A DNA stretch of 64,000 nucleotides from Betaproteobacteria bacterium UBA1934 (GTDB lineage Bacteria; Pseudomonadota; Gammaproteobacteria; Burkholderiales; Rhodocyclaceae). The stretch lies in assembly GCA_002337055.1 (NCBI GenBank), contig DDFG01000003.1:71853-135852 (forward strand), given 5' to 3'. A model generated the notes under the pieces. That model did no database searches, was not told the DNA's origin, and was given only the letters and a program-made list of their open reading frames with translations. Shown here piece after piece: positions 10,113-19,718 of the stretch. Each line of letters begins with the position of its first letter. The stretch's first letter is position 1. A program made the position numbers and the translations under genes.

Positions 10113-10183
10113 GGCGAAAACCGAAAGGTGAAACAGTATGGCGGATCAACATGCCCGCATTGTTTCACTCTTCATTTTTCGCC
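10113..10183. repeat. imperfect inverted repeat between decarboxylase and dcd
   Basis: Arms 10113-10137 and 10159-10183 pair at about 20 of 25 positions around a 21-base loop. The left arm merges with a short tandem purine repeat (AAAGGTAAAAGGTAAAAGG) running toward the decarboxylase start. The intercistronic RNA would fold into a long hairpin between dcd and the decarboxylase, both read on the minus strand. It could be a dispersed palindromic element or an mRNA processing/attenuation structure. Confidence 0.55.
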
Positions 10184-10189
10184 GATCCG

Positions 10190-10756
10190 TCAGATCTTGG
10201 GCAGCGTTACGCCAACCTGTCCTTGGTACTTGCCGCCCCTATCCTTGTAGGAAGTTTCGCATTCCTCGTCGGATTCAAAGAACAGCACCTGGGCACAACC
10301 TTCCCCCGCGTAAATTTTGGCGGGCAGCGGCGTGGTGTTCGAGAATTCCAGCGTCACATAGCCTTCCCACTCGGGTTCAAACGGCGTGACATTGACGATG
10401 ATGCCGCAGCGCGCGTAGGTGCTCTTGCCCAGACAGACAGTCAGGACACTGCGCGGAATGCGGAAGTACTCCACCGTCCGCGCCAAGGCAAACGAATTGG
10501 GCGGAATGATGCAATGATCGCCCTCGATCTCGACGAAGGACTTCGGATCGAAAGCCTTGGGGTCGACAATGGTCGAGTTGATGTTGGTAAACACCCGAAA
10601 TTCGCGTGCGCAGCGAATATCGTAGCCGTAGCTCGATGTCCCGTATGAGACGATCTTGTGGCCGTTCACCTCACGCACCAGTTCCGGCGAAAACGGCTCG
10701 ATCATGCCGTGCTGCTGCGCCATGCGGCGTATCCATTTATCTGATTTGATGGCCAT
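10190..10756 (-). CDS. dcd: dCTP deaminase
   Basis: Deaminates dCTP to dUTP, feeding thymidylate synthesis. The 188-aa length is normal for the trimeric Dcd family. Visible features are MAIKSDKWIRRMA at the start, SSYGYDIRCAREFRVF, the catalytic-region motif STYARCGIIVNVTPFEPEWEG (serine, arginine and glutamate conserved) and the C-terminal GGKYQGQVGVTLPK. The frame is open for 23 codons upstream, but ATG 10756 gives the standard N-terminus. Confidence 0.95.
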   Translation of the reverse strand: MAIKSDKWIRRMAQQHGMIEPFSPELVREVNGHKIVSYGTSSYGYDIRCAREFRVFTNINSTIVDPKAFDPKSFVEIEGDHCIIPPNSFALARTVEYFRIPRSVLTVCLGKSTYARCGIIVNVTPFEPEWEGYVTLEFSNTTPLPAKIYAGEGCAQVLFFESDEECETSYKDRGGKYQGQVGVTLPKI

Positions 10757-10856
10757 TTGCGAATCCGGCGGGTCGGGGAAAGAAAGCGCGGATTTTACTC
10801 GTCTTGGGCGACGAAGTCGCGTCAATCGATTGATCGGTCAACGTAGCGCGCGGACG

Positions 10857-13511
10857 TCACACCAAGGCGAGGCGCGACAGCAATTCGGTTTCCGACAGCG
10901 GCTCGCCGAAGAGCGGCCCCTGGGTGAGTTGGCAGCCGATTTCGAGCAACACATCGACATGAGCTGCGCTTTCCACGCCGTCAGCGGTGACGTTCAGGCC
11001 GAAATCCTGGGCCATCCTGATCACGCCCTCACCAATCACGCGACTGAAGCGGTCGGCATCCAGCGTGGTGACGAGGCTGCGATCCAGCTGAATAGTGTCG
11101 CACGGCAACTCGCGAAAAGCACCCAGACAGGAGCCGCCACTGCCGAAACCATCCAGCGCCACCGACACGCGCATGCCGCGCAATTGCGCGAGCACCTCGC
11201 GCACACGCTGAGGCTCCCGTAGCCAGGTCGTTTCGGCAACCGACAATTGCAGCCGTTCGGCTGGGACGCCATTGCGCGCCAGCGCGGCAGCCACGTCCAC
11301 CGCAAAGTCTCGCCGCGCCAGTTGCATGGCGGGAACCTTGAGCGTCATGCCGAAGCGCTCAGGGTGCTGCGCCTGCAAACGCCGCAGGCTGACACAAGTG
11401 CCGTTCAGCAGCCACTCGAACACTTCGGGCGAATGTTCATAGTGAACGGCCGGGTCGAAGCCCTGACCGCCTTGTCGACGCTGCCGCTCGGGGTCGTGCC
11501 AATGCAGGCAGGCCTCGGCACCCATGATGCGGCCGCTGGCGAGCTCGACGCGCGGGTGAAACCGCAGATCAATATCCGGCAGTTCGAGCCTCGGTTCCGA
11601 GTAGGATGATGACCGCCCCGCCTGGGCCTCATTCCCTCCGAAGCTACGGATGGTATTGCCGCCAGCTTCCTGTGCACGCCGCTTGGCCTGGCCGGCCTGT
11701 TCGACCACCAGACCTAACTCCCGACCATCGTCGGGGTAAACGCTGATCCCGATACTGACCGTCAGGCGGCAAATGACACCAGCCACGTCAATGGGGGCAT
11801 ACAAGGTTTCGCGCAGTTTTTCTGCCAGCCCCAGTACGCGCGAACGGTCGGCGAGGTCGGGTAGCAGCACGACGAATTCATCGGGGCCGTAACGAATGAG
11901 GGTATCCTGATCGCGCATGCATTCGCGCATCCGCGCCGCCACGGCGACCAGCAGTTGATCCCCTGCTTCGTTGCCCAAAGTATCGTTCAACAGCCGAAAA
12001 CGGTCGAGATCGACAAACAGGACGCCAAGCTTATGGCCGTTTCGCTTTACCCGGGCCACTTCGCGACCCCACTGGTGTTCCAGCATGGTTCGGTTGCCGG
12101 CGCCAGTCAGCACATCGTGCAGGACGTAGTGTCGCGTACGCTGATACTCGGCATGGCGTTCGCTGACGTCGGAGATCACGGCAACATAGCCGGCGCCCAT
12201 GGGCGAACCCGGCGGCAGTTCACGGATATCCAGCCACGCCAGGAAGAGCGCTCCATTTTTCTTCCGATTCCAGAGTTCACCACTCCAGGCACCGTTTTCG
12301 CCTACTTGTCGCAACATGTCGAGGACAAAGCGTGGCGAATGCCGAACCGAACTGAGGATGCGCGGTGAGCGACCGAGCACTTCATCTTCGTCGTATCCCG
12401 TAATCCGGCTAAAGGCTTGATTGATGTAGACAATCCGACGCTTGCGGTCAGTCACCAGCACGGCGTCGGCAAAGTGCCCGACAATGCACTGAGCAAGGCT
12501 GGCGCCTTCCGTGCGTACGACAGGTTCGCGTTCCTCGCCGCGTCGGAACAGGTTGGCCAGTTCGATACGGTTCATCACGCCGCACTTGCGGAACATGCTC
12601 GCCATGTGCGTGCGCACCGTCCAATAACTTATGCCTAGTTGTTCAGCGATGCGTTTATCCGACAACCCCGAGGCGACAAGCTTGCAGATCGCCAGTTCGC
12701 GCTTGGAAAGTTCGTAGCGGCGCCCTTCTTCCTCCACCGATGACCCGTCGGCGAGCACGTCTTCGCCCAACAGCCGCAAGATCACGAGAACCAGTTCCTC
12801 TTCGTCAAAGGGCTTGCTGAGATAGATATTGGCCCCCGCTCTCAGCGCGTCGAGACGGCGCACGGGGTCGCCGAAGCCGGAGACGGCGATAACCGGCACG
12901 TTTCGCCCCGCATTACCCGAGTTGCGGAGTAAGCGAACGAAATGATTGCCGGAGGCACCGCCCCCCAAGACGATATCCGTAATCACAAGATCGTAAGGCG
13001 CGTTTGCCACAGCCGCGAGCGCGCTCTCCAGGCGGGTATGACGCTCGACGTTCATGCCCAGACCGCCCAGTACCTGCCCGAGATAAAGCCCCATGCTGAC
13101 ATCGTCTTCAAGCACGAGAGCTCGCAGGCCATTGAACTGGCCCGTGGCAGAAGCACCCAGAGTATCGAGATAAGCGCGCAAGGCCGGCAGATCGGATTTG
13201 GCGAACACCTCCGTGACACCTTTTATCAAGGCCGTAGAGACGGTCTTGGCATCGATGTCACTGGTCAGCAGGATGACGGGGAATGCACCGCTGATCGCGC
13301 CGTCGCGAAAACGCTCCAATACCTCGGCATAGGTGCCGGAGGGGAGCTGCGCGGCCGTAATTACCAGATTGAACATGTGGCGGTGCCGCACCAAAGTCAT
13401 GTCGGCGAGGTCGGCACAGAGATCCGCCTCCCAGCCCGCATCGCGTAGCACTTTGGCCAACACGTCGCGCAGGGAGGCGGACGGCTCAATACACAGTGCA
13501 CGGAACGGCAT
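10857..13511 (-). CDS. REC-REC-LuxR-PAS-GGDEF-EAL regulator, degenerate motifs
   Basis: An 884-aa multidomain signalling protein. Domains in order: a receiver-like domain without an obvious phosphoacceptor (about 1-118); a receiver with acceptor D179 (YDLVITD) and K233 (about 128-248); a LuxR-type helix-turn-helix (about 266-325, LSDKRIAEQLGISYWTVRTH); PAS (about 340-450); a GGDEF domain whose signature reads YGPDEF (541-546); and an EAL domain whose signature reads EACLHW (from 666). Loss of GGDEF and EAL consensus suggests c-di-GMP binding or a purely regulatory role. A DNA-binding domain in mid-chain before PAS-GGDEF-EAL is unusual. Start ATG 13511 follows GAGG; an in-frame GTG lies at 13535. 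Confidence 0.85.
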   Translation of the reverse strand: MPFRALCIEPSASLRDVLAKVLRDAGWEADLCADLADMTLVRHRHMFNLVITAAQLPSGTYAEVLERFRDGAISGAFPVILLTSDIDAKTVSTALIKGVTEVFAKSDLPALRAYLDTLGASATGQFNGLRALVLEDDVSMGLYLGQVLGGLGMNVERHTRLESALAAVANAPYDLVITDIVLGGGASGNHFVRLLRNSGNAGRNVPVIAVSGFGDPVRRLDALRAGANIYLSKPFDEEELVLVILRLLGEDVLADGSSVEEEGRRYELSKRELAICKLVASGLSDKRIAEQLGISYWTVRTHMASMFRKCGVMNRIELANLFRRGEEREPVVRTEGASLAQCIVGHFADAVLVTDRKRRIVYINQAFSRITGYDEDEVLGRSPRILSSVRHSPRFVLDMLRQVGENGAWSGELWNRKKNGALFLAWLDIRELPPGSPMGAGYVAVISDVSERHAEYQRTRHYVLHDVLTGAGNRTMLEHQWGREVARVKRNGHKLGVLFVDLDRFRLLNDTLGNEAGDQLLVAVAARMRECMRDQDTLIRYGPDEFVVLLPDLADRSRVLGLAEKLRETLYAPIDVAGVICRLTVSIGISVYPDDGRELGLVVEQAGQAKRRAQEAGGNTIRSFGGNEAQAGRSSSYSEPRLELPDIDLRFHPRVELASGRIMGAEACLHWHDPERQRRQGGQGFDPAVHYEHSPEVFEWLLNGTCVSLRRLQAQHPERFGMTLKVPAMQLARRDFAVDVAAALARNGVPAERLQLSVAETTWLREPQRVREVLAQLRGMRVSVALDGFGSGGSCLGAFRELPCDTIQLDRSLVTTLDADRFSRVIGEGVIRMAQDFGLNVTADGVESAAHVDVLLEIGCQLTQGPLFGEPLSETELLSRLALV

Positions 13512-13592
13512 AGGGGTCCTCACCTCGTCTCTCAACCTGCCGAACAGACAAGTAGATGTGCCGATTATGCCGGAAGGATGATGCCGTACCCA

Positions 13593-13608
13593 TCGCTATA
13601 AATAGCGA
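13593..13608. promoter_or_regulatory. palindrome upstream of the regulator gene
   Basis: Seven-base arms TCGCTAT and ATAGCGA flank two A residues. The site lies 82 bases upstream of the start of the multidomain regulator and just past the mrp stop. It could be an operator or the core of a stem-loop; no U-tract is present, so a terminator is less likely. Confidence 0.35.
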
Positions 13609-13641
13609 CCCCCTTCTGGAAATTCAGATCAATAGAGGCTT

Positions 13642-14736
13642 TCAGGTATTCTCAATCACTATATTGGGGAATTTCGATGACATATCTTTTGACTTTTCCG
13701 CGATCTTGACCGCCACTCGCCTCGCGATCGCACGAAAAATCTCGGCGGCCTGTGAACCGGGCGCCCCCACCACGGTAGGCGCGCCCCTATCCGCCATTTC
13801 ACGGATAGCCAATTCGAGCGGCAAGGCCCCCAGGAATTCGACCCCATAGTCGCTACACATCTGCTCGCCGCCGCCTCGCCCGAAAATGTGCTCGGCATGA
13901 CCACACTGTGAGCACACGTGGATACTCATGTTTTCGATGATCCCGATGATAGGAACCCCCACTTTCTCGAACATTTTCAGCCCCTTACGAGCGTCGATCA
14001 GGGCAATGTCCTGTGGAGTTGTCACGATTACTGCCCCGGTAACCGGTACCTTTTGCGACAACGACAATTGCGTATCGCCAGTACCCGGCGGCAGGTCAAC
14101 CACCAGATAGTCGAGGTCGCGCCACCGGGTCTGATTCAACAACTGATCAAGTGCCTGCACAACCATGGGGCCGCGCCAGACCATGGGTGTCTCGACATCA
14201 ACCAGAAATCCCACTGACATGACCTGCAAACCATGCGCCATCAAGGGTTCCATGGTCTTGCCGTCTTCCGATTCCGGTTGTCCGTCGGCAATGCCGAGCA
14301 TTTGCGGCTGCGATGGCCCATAGATGTCGGCGTCGAGAATGCCGACGGAAGCGCCTTCCTGCACCAGCGCAAGCGCCAGATTAGCCGCAGTCGTGCTCTT
14401 TCCCACCCCACCCTTACCCGAAGCCACTGCAATAATATTCTTGACCCCCGGCAGCAGTTTGACGCCGCGCTGCACGGCGTGCGCGACGATTTTCGCCGTG
14501 ACATTGACGGTAACCGACGTTGCGCCCGGCAATGACGACAAGGCTGTCACGATTTGCTGACGAACCGGTTCGAGCTGGGAGCGCGCCGGATAGCCTAGTT
14601 CGATATCGACCACAATACTGCCACCTTCCACTGCGGTCTTCTTGACCGAGCGCGAGGCCACATAGTCTTTCTGGGTATTGGGATCAATCAGGGTTTTCAG
14701 TACTGCACTTACGGCTTCGACGGTCAACGCCATCAT
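13642..14736 (-). CDS. apbC: Mrp/ApbC iron-sulfur carrier ATPase
   Basis: A P-loop scaffold/carrier for [4Fe-4S] clusters of the Mrp/NBP35 family, 364 aa. A MIP18-like (DUF59) domain occupies about residues 1-85, followed by the deviant Walker A ASGKGGVGKSTTAANLA (about 105-121), Walker B-region VDLPPGTGDTQL, and the cluster-binding CSQC pair. The start at 14736 (ATGATG) lies behind TGGAGAAAGC; the longer frame to 14856 has no such site. It is encoded divergently from the next gene and near metG, a common betaproteobacterial neighbour. Confidence 0.94.
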   Translation of the reverse strand: MMALTVEAVSAVLKTLIDPNTQKDYVASRSVKKTAVEGGSIVVDIELGYPARSQLEPVRQQIVTALSSLPGATSVTVNVTAKIVAHAVQRGVKLLPGVKNIIAVASGKGGVGKSTTAANLALALVQEGASVGILDADIYGPSQPQMLGIADGQPESEDGKTMEPLMAHGLQVMSVGFLVDVETPMVWRGPMVVQALDQLLNQTRWRDLDYLVVDLPPGTGDTQLSLSQKVPVTGAVIVTTPQDIALIDARKGLKMFEKVGVPIIGIIENMSIHVCSQCGHAEHIFGRGGGEQMCSDYGVEFLGALPLELAIREMADRGAPTVVGAPGSQAAEIFRAIARRVAVKIAEKSKDMSSKFPNIVIENT

Positions 14737-14888
14737 GCTTTCTCCAGAGACGAAAGATTGCGACCCCGGCGGGAGCGGCTGCTCCAAAAGGCCACGGACA
14801 ACCGGAAGTGTACCAAAACCCCCCATAGCGTGGCGGACGGGAACTGACCAACGCACAAATTGTGCCTGCTCAGTCGATATAATGAGGC

Positions 14889-16583
14889 ATGTTTGACTGG
14901 ATTACTTCCCGCCTCAAGCCCAGCAATGGCGAACCTACGCATCCGCTCGCGACAGATGGCGATATCGCTGCATGGCTGGCTGAGCAACCTACGTTCAACG
15001 CACCGCGAACACTTCAGGCACTCGAAGAATGGCTGGGCAATCCCGAGCAACTCTCCCAGCAACTTGATCCTGGTCAGATGGCACGTGCGGTCGGGCGGCT
15101 CGATGAATTCGCGCAGCCAGCCCTGGCAATGTGCTGGGAGGATGTCTGGCTGGATGCCGGCAAGGAGAGGCAGTTCGCACTGCCCACGCGCCCGCTAGAA
15201 GCCTATTACACCAACAGTTTCGCTTGTTGCTTGCTCGTCGTGCAGCGACTGGCAGCCGATCCCGCGCACGCTCAGGACAAGAAACAACTGACTCGATTCG
15301 CCCTGCGTGCCATGCACGCTTGGGTGCAACTGAAAAAGCTGGCTCGCCTCGGATACCGTCCGTTGGCCGATCACTGGTGGTCGCAGGCACACGAAATTGT
15401 CCGGAGTGCACGTGCGCTGGGCATTCTGTATATCGAGCAGCGCACCTACCCGCAGCACGACAACGGCAACAGCGTATGGCTGGAATATCTCGCCGGCCTG
15501 ATGCTGGAAACCCTGCCCATCGCCAACCTGAGCATCAGCGCCATCGAGGTCGCCGATCGCCTGGTACGCTGGGTGGTCAGCCGCGCGCAATATACCGACA
15601 CCGCCACCCACCTGTCGCTGTTTGCCATCGACCCGGACGGCAATGCCGGTCCGCAGCGTCTTCAGTCGGATAAACCCGTAGCCGCCGGCCTGCGTTGCGT
15701 CGGCCCGGGTACAGGCTATCAGCAAATGATGCAGCTGCGCGCGGCCATGATGACCACGCGCCAGGTGCCGCCCTGGCTTGAATCGGCCGGACTGGTTGTC
15801 GAGCAGTTGCTGGAACTGCTTGCCACCATCATCACGCACTGGTCGAATGCGCCACCTTCGCGCAAGCACCCGCGCACCCCAGTCAGCGGCAAGATTCAGG
15901 TCGTCAACGGACTGGCACTGGCCCGACGGATGATCGCCGCCTCCGAGTTCGCGCGCTCCGGGCGCAGTCTCGATTACGAAGGCTATATCAAATCCATCCA
16001 TCTGCGACACAAGGGGCACGAAGCCATCGTCAAGGATGTGCCGCCGCCCCCCAAGACGCCGATGGAGATCCTGCAACTGCTAGAAACCGCAGGTGACCGC
16101 CAGATGATGGATCACTGGGAAGTGATCGACGCCAGTACCGTCGGCATGGGCGTGCGCTGCTTCGCGCGCCGCCACTGGCACGCCATCGGCACCTTGGTCG
16201 CCTGGCGTCGACCCGATGACCTCGACTGGCGCATAGGCATAATCCGCCGCCTGGGCGCCAGCCACGGCACCCCCAACGCCGGCCTGACCACCTTCGGCGG
16301 CACCCCGTATTGCTCGCAGGTCCGCGCCACACAGGCTGACGAAGTCGGCTTGTGGACGCAACAAACGCAAGAGACGTCCGGCCGGGGCTGGCGTGACGCT
16401 GTCATGCTTTCCTTCGAGGAGCGATTGCTCCTCGCCCCGCCCGGCACCTTTTCGGCCGCTCAGCGCATCGACGTCTCGGTGCGTGGACGTTTTCGTCCCG
16501 CCGAGGCGGTGGCCCTGGAAGCCAAAGGCGCCGACTACGAGTTGATCCGCTTCGCCGACATTGGCAACACCCGCCACGACTGA
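14889..16583 (+). CDS. conserved hypothetical protein, 564 aa
   Basis: I do not recognise a named domain. The protein is soluble, without a signal peptide or membrane segments. It has an N-terminal helical half (about 1-320) and a C-terminal half with alternating short strands and RRP/RRLG motifs that resembles a small beta-barrel (around 420-560); a PilZ-like fold is conceivable, but the PilZ RxxxR...DxSxxG signature is not clear. The ATG at 14889 starts 40 bases before metG's side of the divergent mrp promoter region. The stop lies 42 bases before metG, so cotranscription is possible. Confidence 0.7.
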   Translation: MFDWITSRLKPSNGEPTHPLATDGDIAAWLAEQPTFNAPRTLQALEEWLGNPEQLSQQLDPGQMARAVGRLDEFAQPALAMCWEDVWLDAGKERQFALPTRPLEAYYTNSFACCLLVVQRLAADPAHAQDKKQLTRFALRAMHAWVQLKKLARLGYRPLADHWWSQAHEIVRSARALGILYIEQRTYPQHDNGNSVWLEYLAGLMLETLPIANLSISAIEVADRLVRWVVSRAQYTDTATHLSLFAIDPDGNAGPQRLQSDKPVAAGLRCVGPGTGYQQMMQLRAAMMTTRQVPPWLESAGLVVEQLLELLATIITHWSNAPPSRKHPRTPVSGKIQVVNGLALARRMIAASEFARSGRSLDYEGYIKSIHLRHKGHEAIVKDVPPPPKTPMEILQLLETAGDRQMMDHWEVIDASTVGMGVRCFARRHWHAIGTLVAWRRPDDLDWRIGIIRRLGASHGTPNAGLTTFGGTPYCSQVRATQADEVGLWTQQTQETSGRGWRDAVMLSFEERLLLAPPGTFSAAQRIDVSVRGRFRPAEAVALEAKGADYELIRFADIGNTRHD

Positions 16584-16625
16584 ACGTCCGCCCCGCTCGG
16601 GTACAATGGCAGACTGATTATTTTC

Positions 16626-18740
16626 ATGAAGTCGCCTGCCATGCCGCGCCAGATCCTTGTCACCTCCGCCCTACCATACGCCAACGGCCCGATTCACCTC
16701 GGTCACCTGGTCGAGTACATCCAAACGGACATCTGGGTTCGCTTCCAGAAGATGTGCGGCCACGAGTGCTGGTATGTCTGCGCCGACGATACGCACGGCA
16801 CGCCGATCATGCTCAATGCCGAAAAGGCGGGCCTGACCCCGGAGCAATTGATCGCGCGTGCCTACGACGAACACACACGCGATTTTTCCGGCTTTCATGT
16901 CGCGTTCGACAATTTCCACACTACCCATTCGCCGGAAACACAATTCTTCGCGAACGACATCTACGCCAAACTGAAGAGCGCCGGACTGATCGAGACGCGG
17001 TCGATCGAACAGTATTACGACCCGGTCAAGCAGATGTTCCTGCCCGACCGTTTCATCAAAGGCGAATGCCCGAAATGCGGCGCCAAGGACCAATACGGCG
17101 ACAACTGCGAAGCCTGCGGCGCCGCCTACGCGCCGACCGAGTTGAAGAACCCGTATTCCGCCGTCTCTGGCGCCAAGCCCGAACTGCGCAATTCCGAGCA
17201 CTATTTCTTCAAACTCTCCGACCCGCGCTGCCAATCTTTCCTGCGCGCCTACACCCGTGAAGAAGGGCGCCTGCAAGCGGAAGCCGCCAACAAGATGCAG
17301 GAATGGCTCGGTGCGGAGGGCGAAAACAAGCTGACTGACTGGGATATTTCGCGTGACGCGCCCTATTTCGGCTTTGAAATCCCGGACGCCCCCGGCAAGT
17401 TCTTCTACGTCTGGATGGACGCTCCGATCGGCTACTTCGGCAGCTTCAAGAATTTCGTCGCCAAGAAAACCGGAGAGGGCGTCGCCATCGACCTCGCCGC
17501 TTATACCGACGCGCAGGCCGCGGCCGCCGCCGGCACCGAGCTGTATCACTTTATCGGCAAGGACATTCTCTATTTCCATGCGCTGTTCTGGCCCGCCGAA
17601 CTCGCCCATGCCGGTTATCGCACGCCGACCCGTATCTTTGCGCACGGCTTCCTGACCGTGAACGGCACCAAGATGTCCAAATCGCGCGGCACTTTCATCA
17701 CCGCCGACAGCTACCTGAAAACCGGCCTGAATCCTGAGTGGCTGCGCTATTACTACGCCGCCAAGCTGGGCGCGACCATGGAGGATATCGACCTCAACCT
17801 CGAGGATTTCGCTGCCCGCGTCAATTCCGATCTGGTCGGCAAGTACGTCAACATCGCCAGTCGCGCGGCCGGTTTCATCGCCAAACGCTTCAACGGCCAA
17901 CTGGCGCCAGCCGACGCCGACCTGCCGGCGATCCAGGCCATCATGACCGCCGCGCCACAGATCGCGGAATACTACGAGGCGCGCGAATTCGGCAAAGCCA
18001 TCCGCGAAATCATGGCGCTGACCGATGCGGCCAACCAGTACGTCGACAGCGTCAAGCCCTGGGAACTGGCCAAACAGGAAGGCAGGGACATCGAACTGCA
18101 CGCAGCCTGCACCAACGCGCTCAACCTCTTCCGCCTGCTGACGGTACTGCTGAAGCCGGTACTTCCCGCCCTGACAGGGCAGGTCGAGAGTTTCCTCAAT
18201 ATCGCGCCCCTGAAGTGGGAAGACACCGGTGGATTGCTCGCCGCCGGCCACGCCATCCAACCCTACCGCCATCTGATGACCCGCGTGGAAATGAAGCTGA
18301 TCGATCAGTTGGTCGAAGCCAACAAGAGCAATCTGGCCCCCGCGGCTACCGCCCCCGTGCCGACGACGCCGATTGCCGCGCCCGCGCCCGTCGACGCGCC
18401 GACACCGGTGTGCAGTATCGACGATTTCGCCAAGGTTGACCTCCGCGTCGCACGCATCGCCAATGCAGAACCGGTTGAAGGCGCCGACAAACTGATCAGG
18501 CTCACCCTCGATCTTGGCAACGAAACCCGAACGGTATTTGCCGGTATCAAGTCGGCGTACGATCCGGCCGCCCTGATCGGTCGCCTGACGGTCATGGTGG
18601 CTAACCTGGCGCCCCGCAAGATGAAATTCGGACTCTCCGAGGGCATGGTGCTGGCCGCCTCCGACGCGAATGGCACAACGCCCGGCATTTTCCTGCTCTC
18701 GCCGGATGCCGGCGCGATGCCGGGTATGAAAGTGAAATAG
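16626..18740 (+). CDS. metG: methionyl-tRNA synthetase
   Basis: Charges tRNA-Met. The 704-aa product has the HIGH-type motif in PYANGPIHLGHL, the zinc knuckle CPKCGAKDQYGDNCEACGA (about 143-161), KMSKSRG and a C-terminal EMAP/tRNA-binding domain (about 600-704) that dimerises the long MetRS form, joined by an Ala/Pro-rich linker around 573-595. An internal ATG at 16641 (MPRQILV) is an alternative start close to the usual N-terminus. A strong terminator follows immediately. Confidence 0.98.
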   Translation: MKSPAMPRQILVTSALPYANGPIHLGHLVEYIQTDIWVRFQKMCGHECWYVCADDTHGTPIMLNAEKAGLTPEQLIARAYDEHTRDFSGFHVAFDNFHTTHSPETQFFANDIYAKLKSAGLIETRSIEQYYDPVKQMFLPDRFIKGECPKCGAKDQYGDNCEACGAAYAPTELKNPYSAVSGAKPELRNSEHYFFKLSDPRCQSFLRAYTREEGRLQAEAANKMQEWLGAEGENKLTDWDISRDAPYFGFEIPDAPGKFFYVWMDAPIGYFGSFKNFVAKKTGEGVAIDLAAYTDAQAAAAAGTELYHFIGKDILYFHALFWPAELAHAGYRTPTRIFAHGFLTVNGTKMSKSRGTFITADSYLKTGLNPEWLRYYYAAKLGATMEDIDLNLEDFAARVNSDLVGKYVNIASRAAGFIAKRFNGQLAPADADLPAIQAIMTAAPQIAEYYEAREFGKAIREIMALTDAANQYVDSVKPWELAKQEGRDIELHAACTNALNLFRLLTVLLKPVLPALTGQVESFLNIAPLKWEDTGGLLAAGHAIQPYRHLMTRVEMKLIDQLVEANKSNLAPAATAPVPTTPIAAPAPVDAPTPVCSIDDFAKVDLRVARIANAEPVEGADKLIRLTLDLGNETRTVFAGIKSAYDPAALIGRLTVMVANLAPRKMKFGLSEGMVLAASDANGTTPGIFLLSPDAGAMPGMKVK

Positions 18741-18741
18741 C

Positions 18742-18779
18742 AAAAAGCGGGGCGTCGGTCAGCGCCCCACCGCTTTTTT
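18742..18779 (+). terminator. intrinsic terminator after metG
   Basis: The stem AAAAAGCGG / CCGCTTTTTT surrounds an inner GGCG/CGCC-rich part and ends in six T residues one base after the metG stop. Confidence 0.85.
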
Positions 18780-18863
18780 CACGGCGTCACTCTTAAAGTA
18801 CTGCTTTAACTTCCGTCACCAATCCGTCATCGAAAAAGCGCTTTTACAATAACCCACAGAATC

Positions 18864-18884
18864 TGTGGATAACTTTGTGGATTA
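18864..18884. promoter_or_regulatory. two DnaA-box-like 9-mers
   Basis: TGTGGATAA at 18864-18872 is the exact complement of the DnaA consensus TTATCCACA, and TGTGGATTA at 18876-18884 differs from it at one position, in the same orientation 12 bases apart. They sit in the AT-richer gap 18780-19195 after metG, which otherwise holds no gene I can support. Two boxes are too few for an origin; a titration site or chance is possible. Confidence 0.4.
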
Positions 18885-19195
18885 TCCCTGCGCCTGACTG
18901 CTAACCCCTCGCCGGATAAGGAAAAAAGACACTCTGCCAATATCTTGGGCAATCAAGCAACATATTGATTATAAACAACTATTGTGAGTCTCGCCAAAGC
19001 CATGATGGTGCGACGCAGCAATGCGTAAAGTAACCATTCGCAACACCACAAGCTGTCAATAAGTCAACGCCCAATAACAAATAATTCGCTTGACCCGGGC
19101 GATTGTTTGTCGCATGCCACATCGGTACCGTCTCGGCTTGTCGAAGGTGTTGCACAATACGCACATCGCCCGTAAATGCCCGGAGAGCTTCCGTC

Positions 19196-19432
19196 TTGTC
19201 TCTACACCATCGATTCTCGCCAATCCTTCTCATACTCGCGGCAGCATGGGGGCTGTTTGTGCTGGCAGCTGGCGCCGGCGGTCTCGTTTTTGGCAAGGGC
19301 ACCTTGATAGCCGGGTTTCCGGGCAACGCTGCGGAAGCGTGGGCGGCTTGTGCCGGCGGCTCCGCCGTGACGGCTTGGGCGCTCGTCAAGTTGTTGCGCA
19401 AAAATCCTCCTCACTCAACACCGAAGATCTGA
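19196..19432 (+). CDS. small putative membrane protein
   Basis: A 78-aa frame starting at TTG 19196 behind CGGAGAG. It has two hydrophobic segments (around residues 8-28 and 38-60) and a basic C-terminus, and stops one base before the acylphosphatase start, suggesting translational coupling. An upstream ATG at 19103 would add a Cys/Arg-rich leader that does not look protein-like. I do not recognise a family. Confidence 0.4.
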   Translation: MSLHHRFSPILLILAAAWGLFVLAAGAGGLVFGKGTLIAGFPGNAAEAWAACAGGSAVTAWALVKLLRKNPPHSTPKI

Positions 19433-19433
19433 C

Positions 19434-19718
19434 ATGTATCAGGCACTGCATCTCACCATCCGCGGCACTGTCCAGGGCGTGGGCTACCGCATTTCGATGC
19501 AGCGTACCGGGTCTCGCCTGGGCTTGACTGGTTGGGTTCGCAACCGGGGCGACGGTTCGGTCGAAGCGGTTGCGCGGGGCCCCGAGGATGCCCTTGCCGA
19601 ATTGGTCGCATGGGCCCAGCATGGACCGCGTCACGCCATTGTCGAATCCGTGGTGACCACCCCTTGGCAAGGTGATCTGTTGGTCGACGGCTTCGAGCAA
19701 ATCGCGACCCTTCCCTGA
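19434..19718 (+). CDS. acyP: acylphosphatase
   Basis: Hydrolyses acyl phosphates such as acetyl phosphate and carbamoyl phosphate. At 94 aa it has the normal family length, with the phosphate-binding loop GTVQGVGYR (catalytic Arg) and the second signature GWVRNRGDGSVEAVARG containing the catalytic Asn. Confidence 0.93.
   Translation: MYQALHLTIRGTVQGVGYRISMQRTGSRLGLTGWVRNRGDGSVEAVARGPEDALAELVAWAQHGPRHAIVESVVTTPWQGDLLVDGFEQIATLP

Noticed and set aside
16671..18743. Long minus-strand frame opposite metG
   Set aside because: Antisense shadow of a clear metG with all catalytic motifs.
18780..19195. Chromosomal origin
   Set aside because: Only two DnaA-like boxes and no dnaA, rpmH, gidA or parA neighbours.
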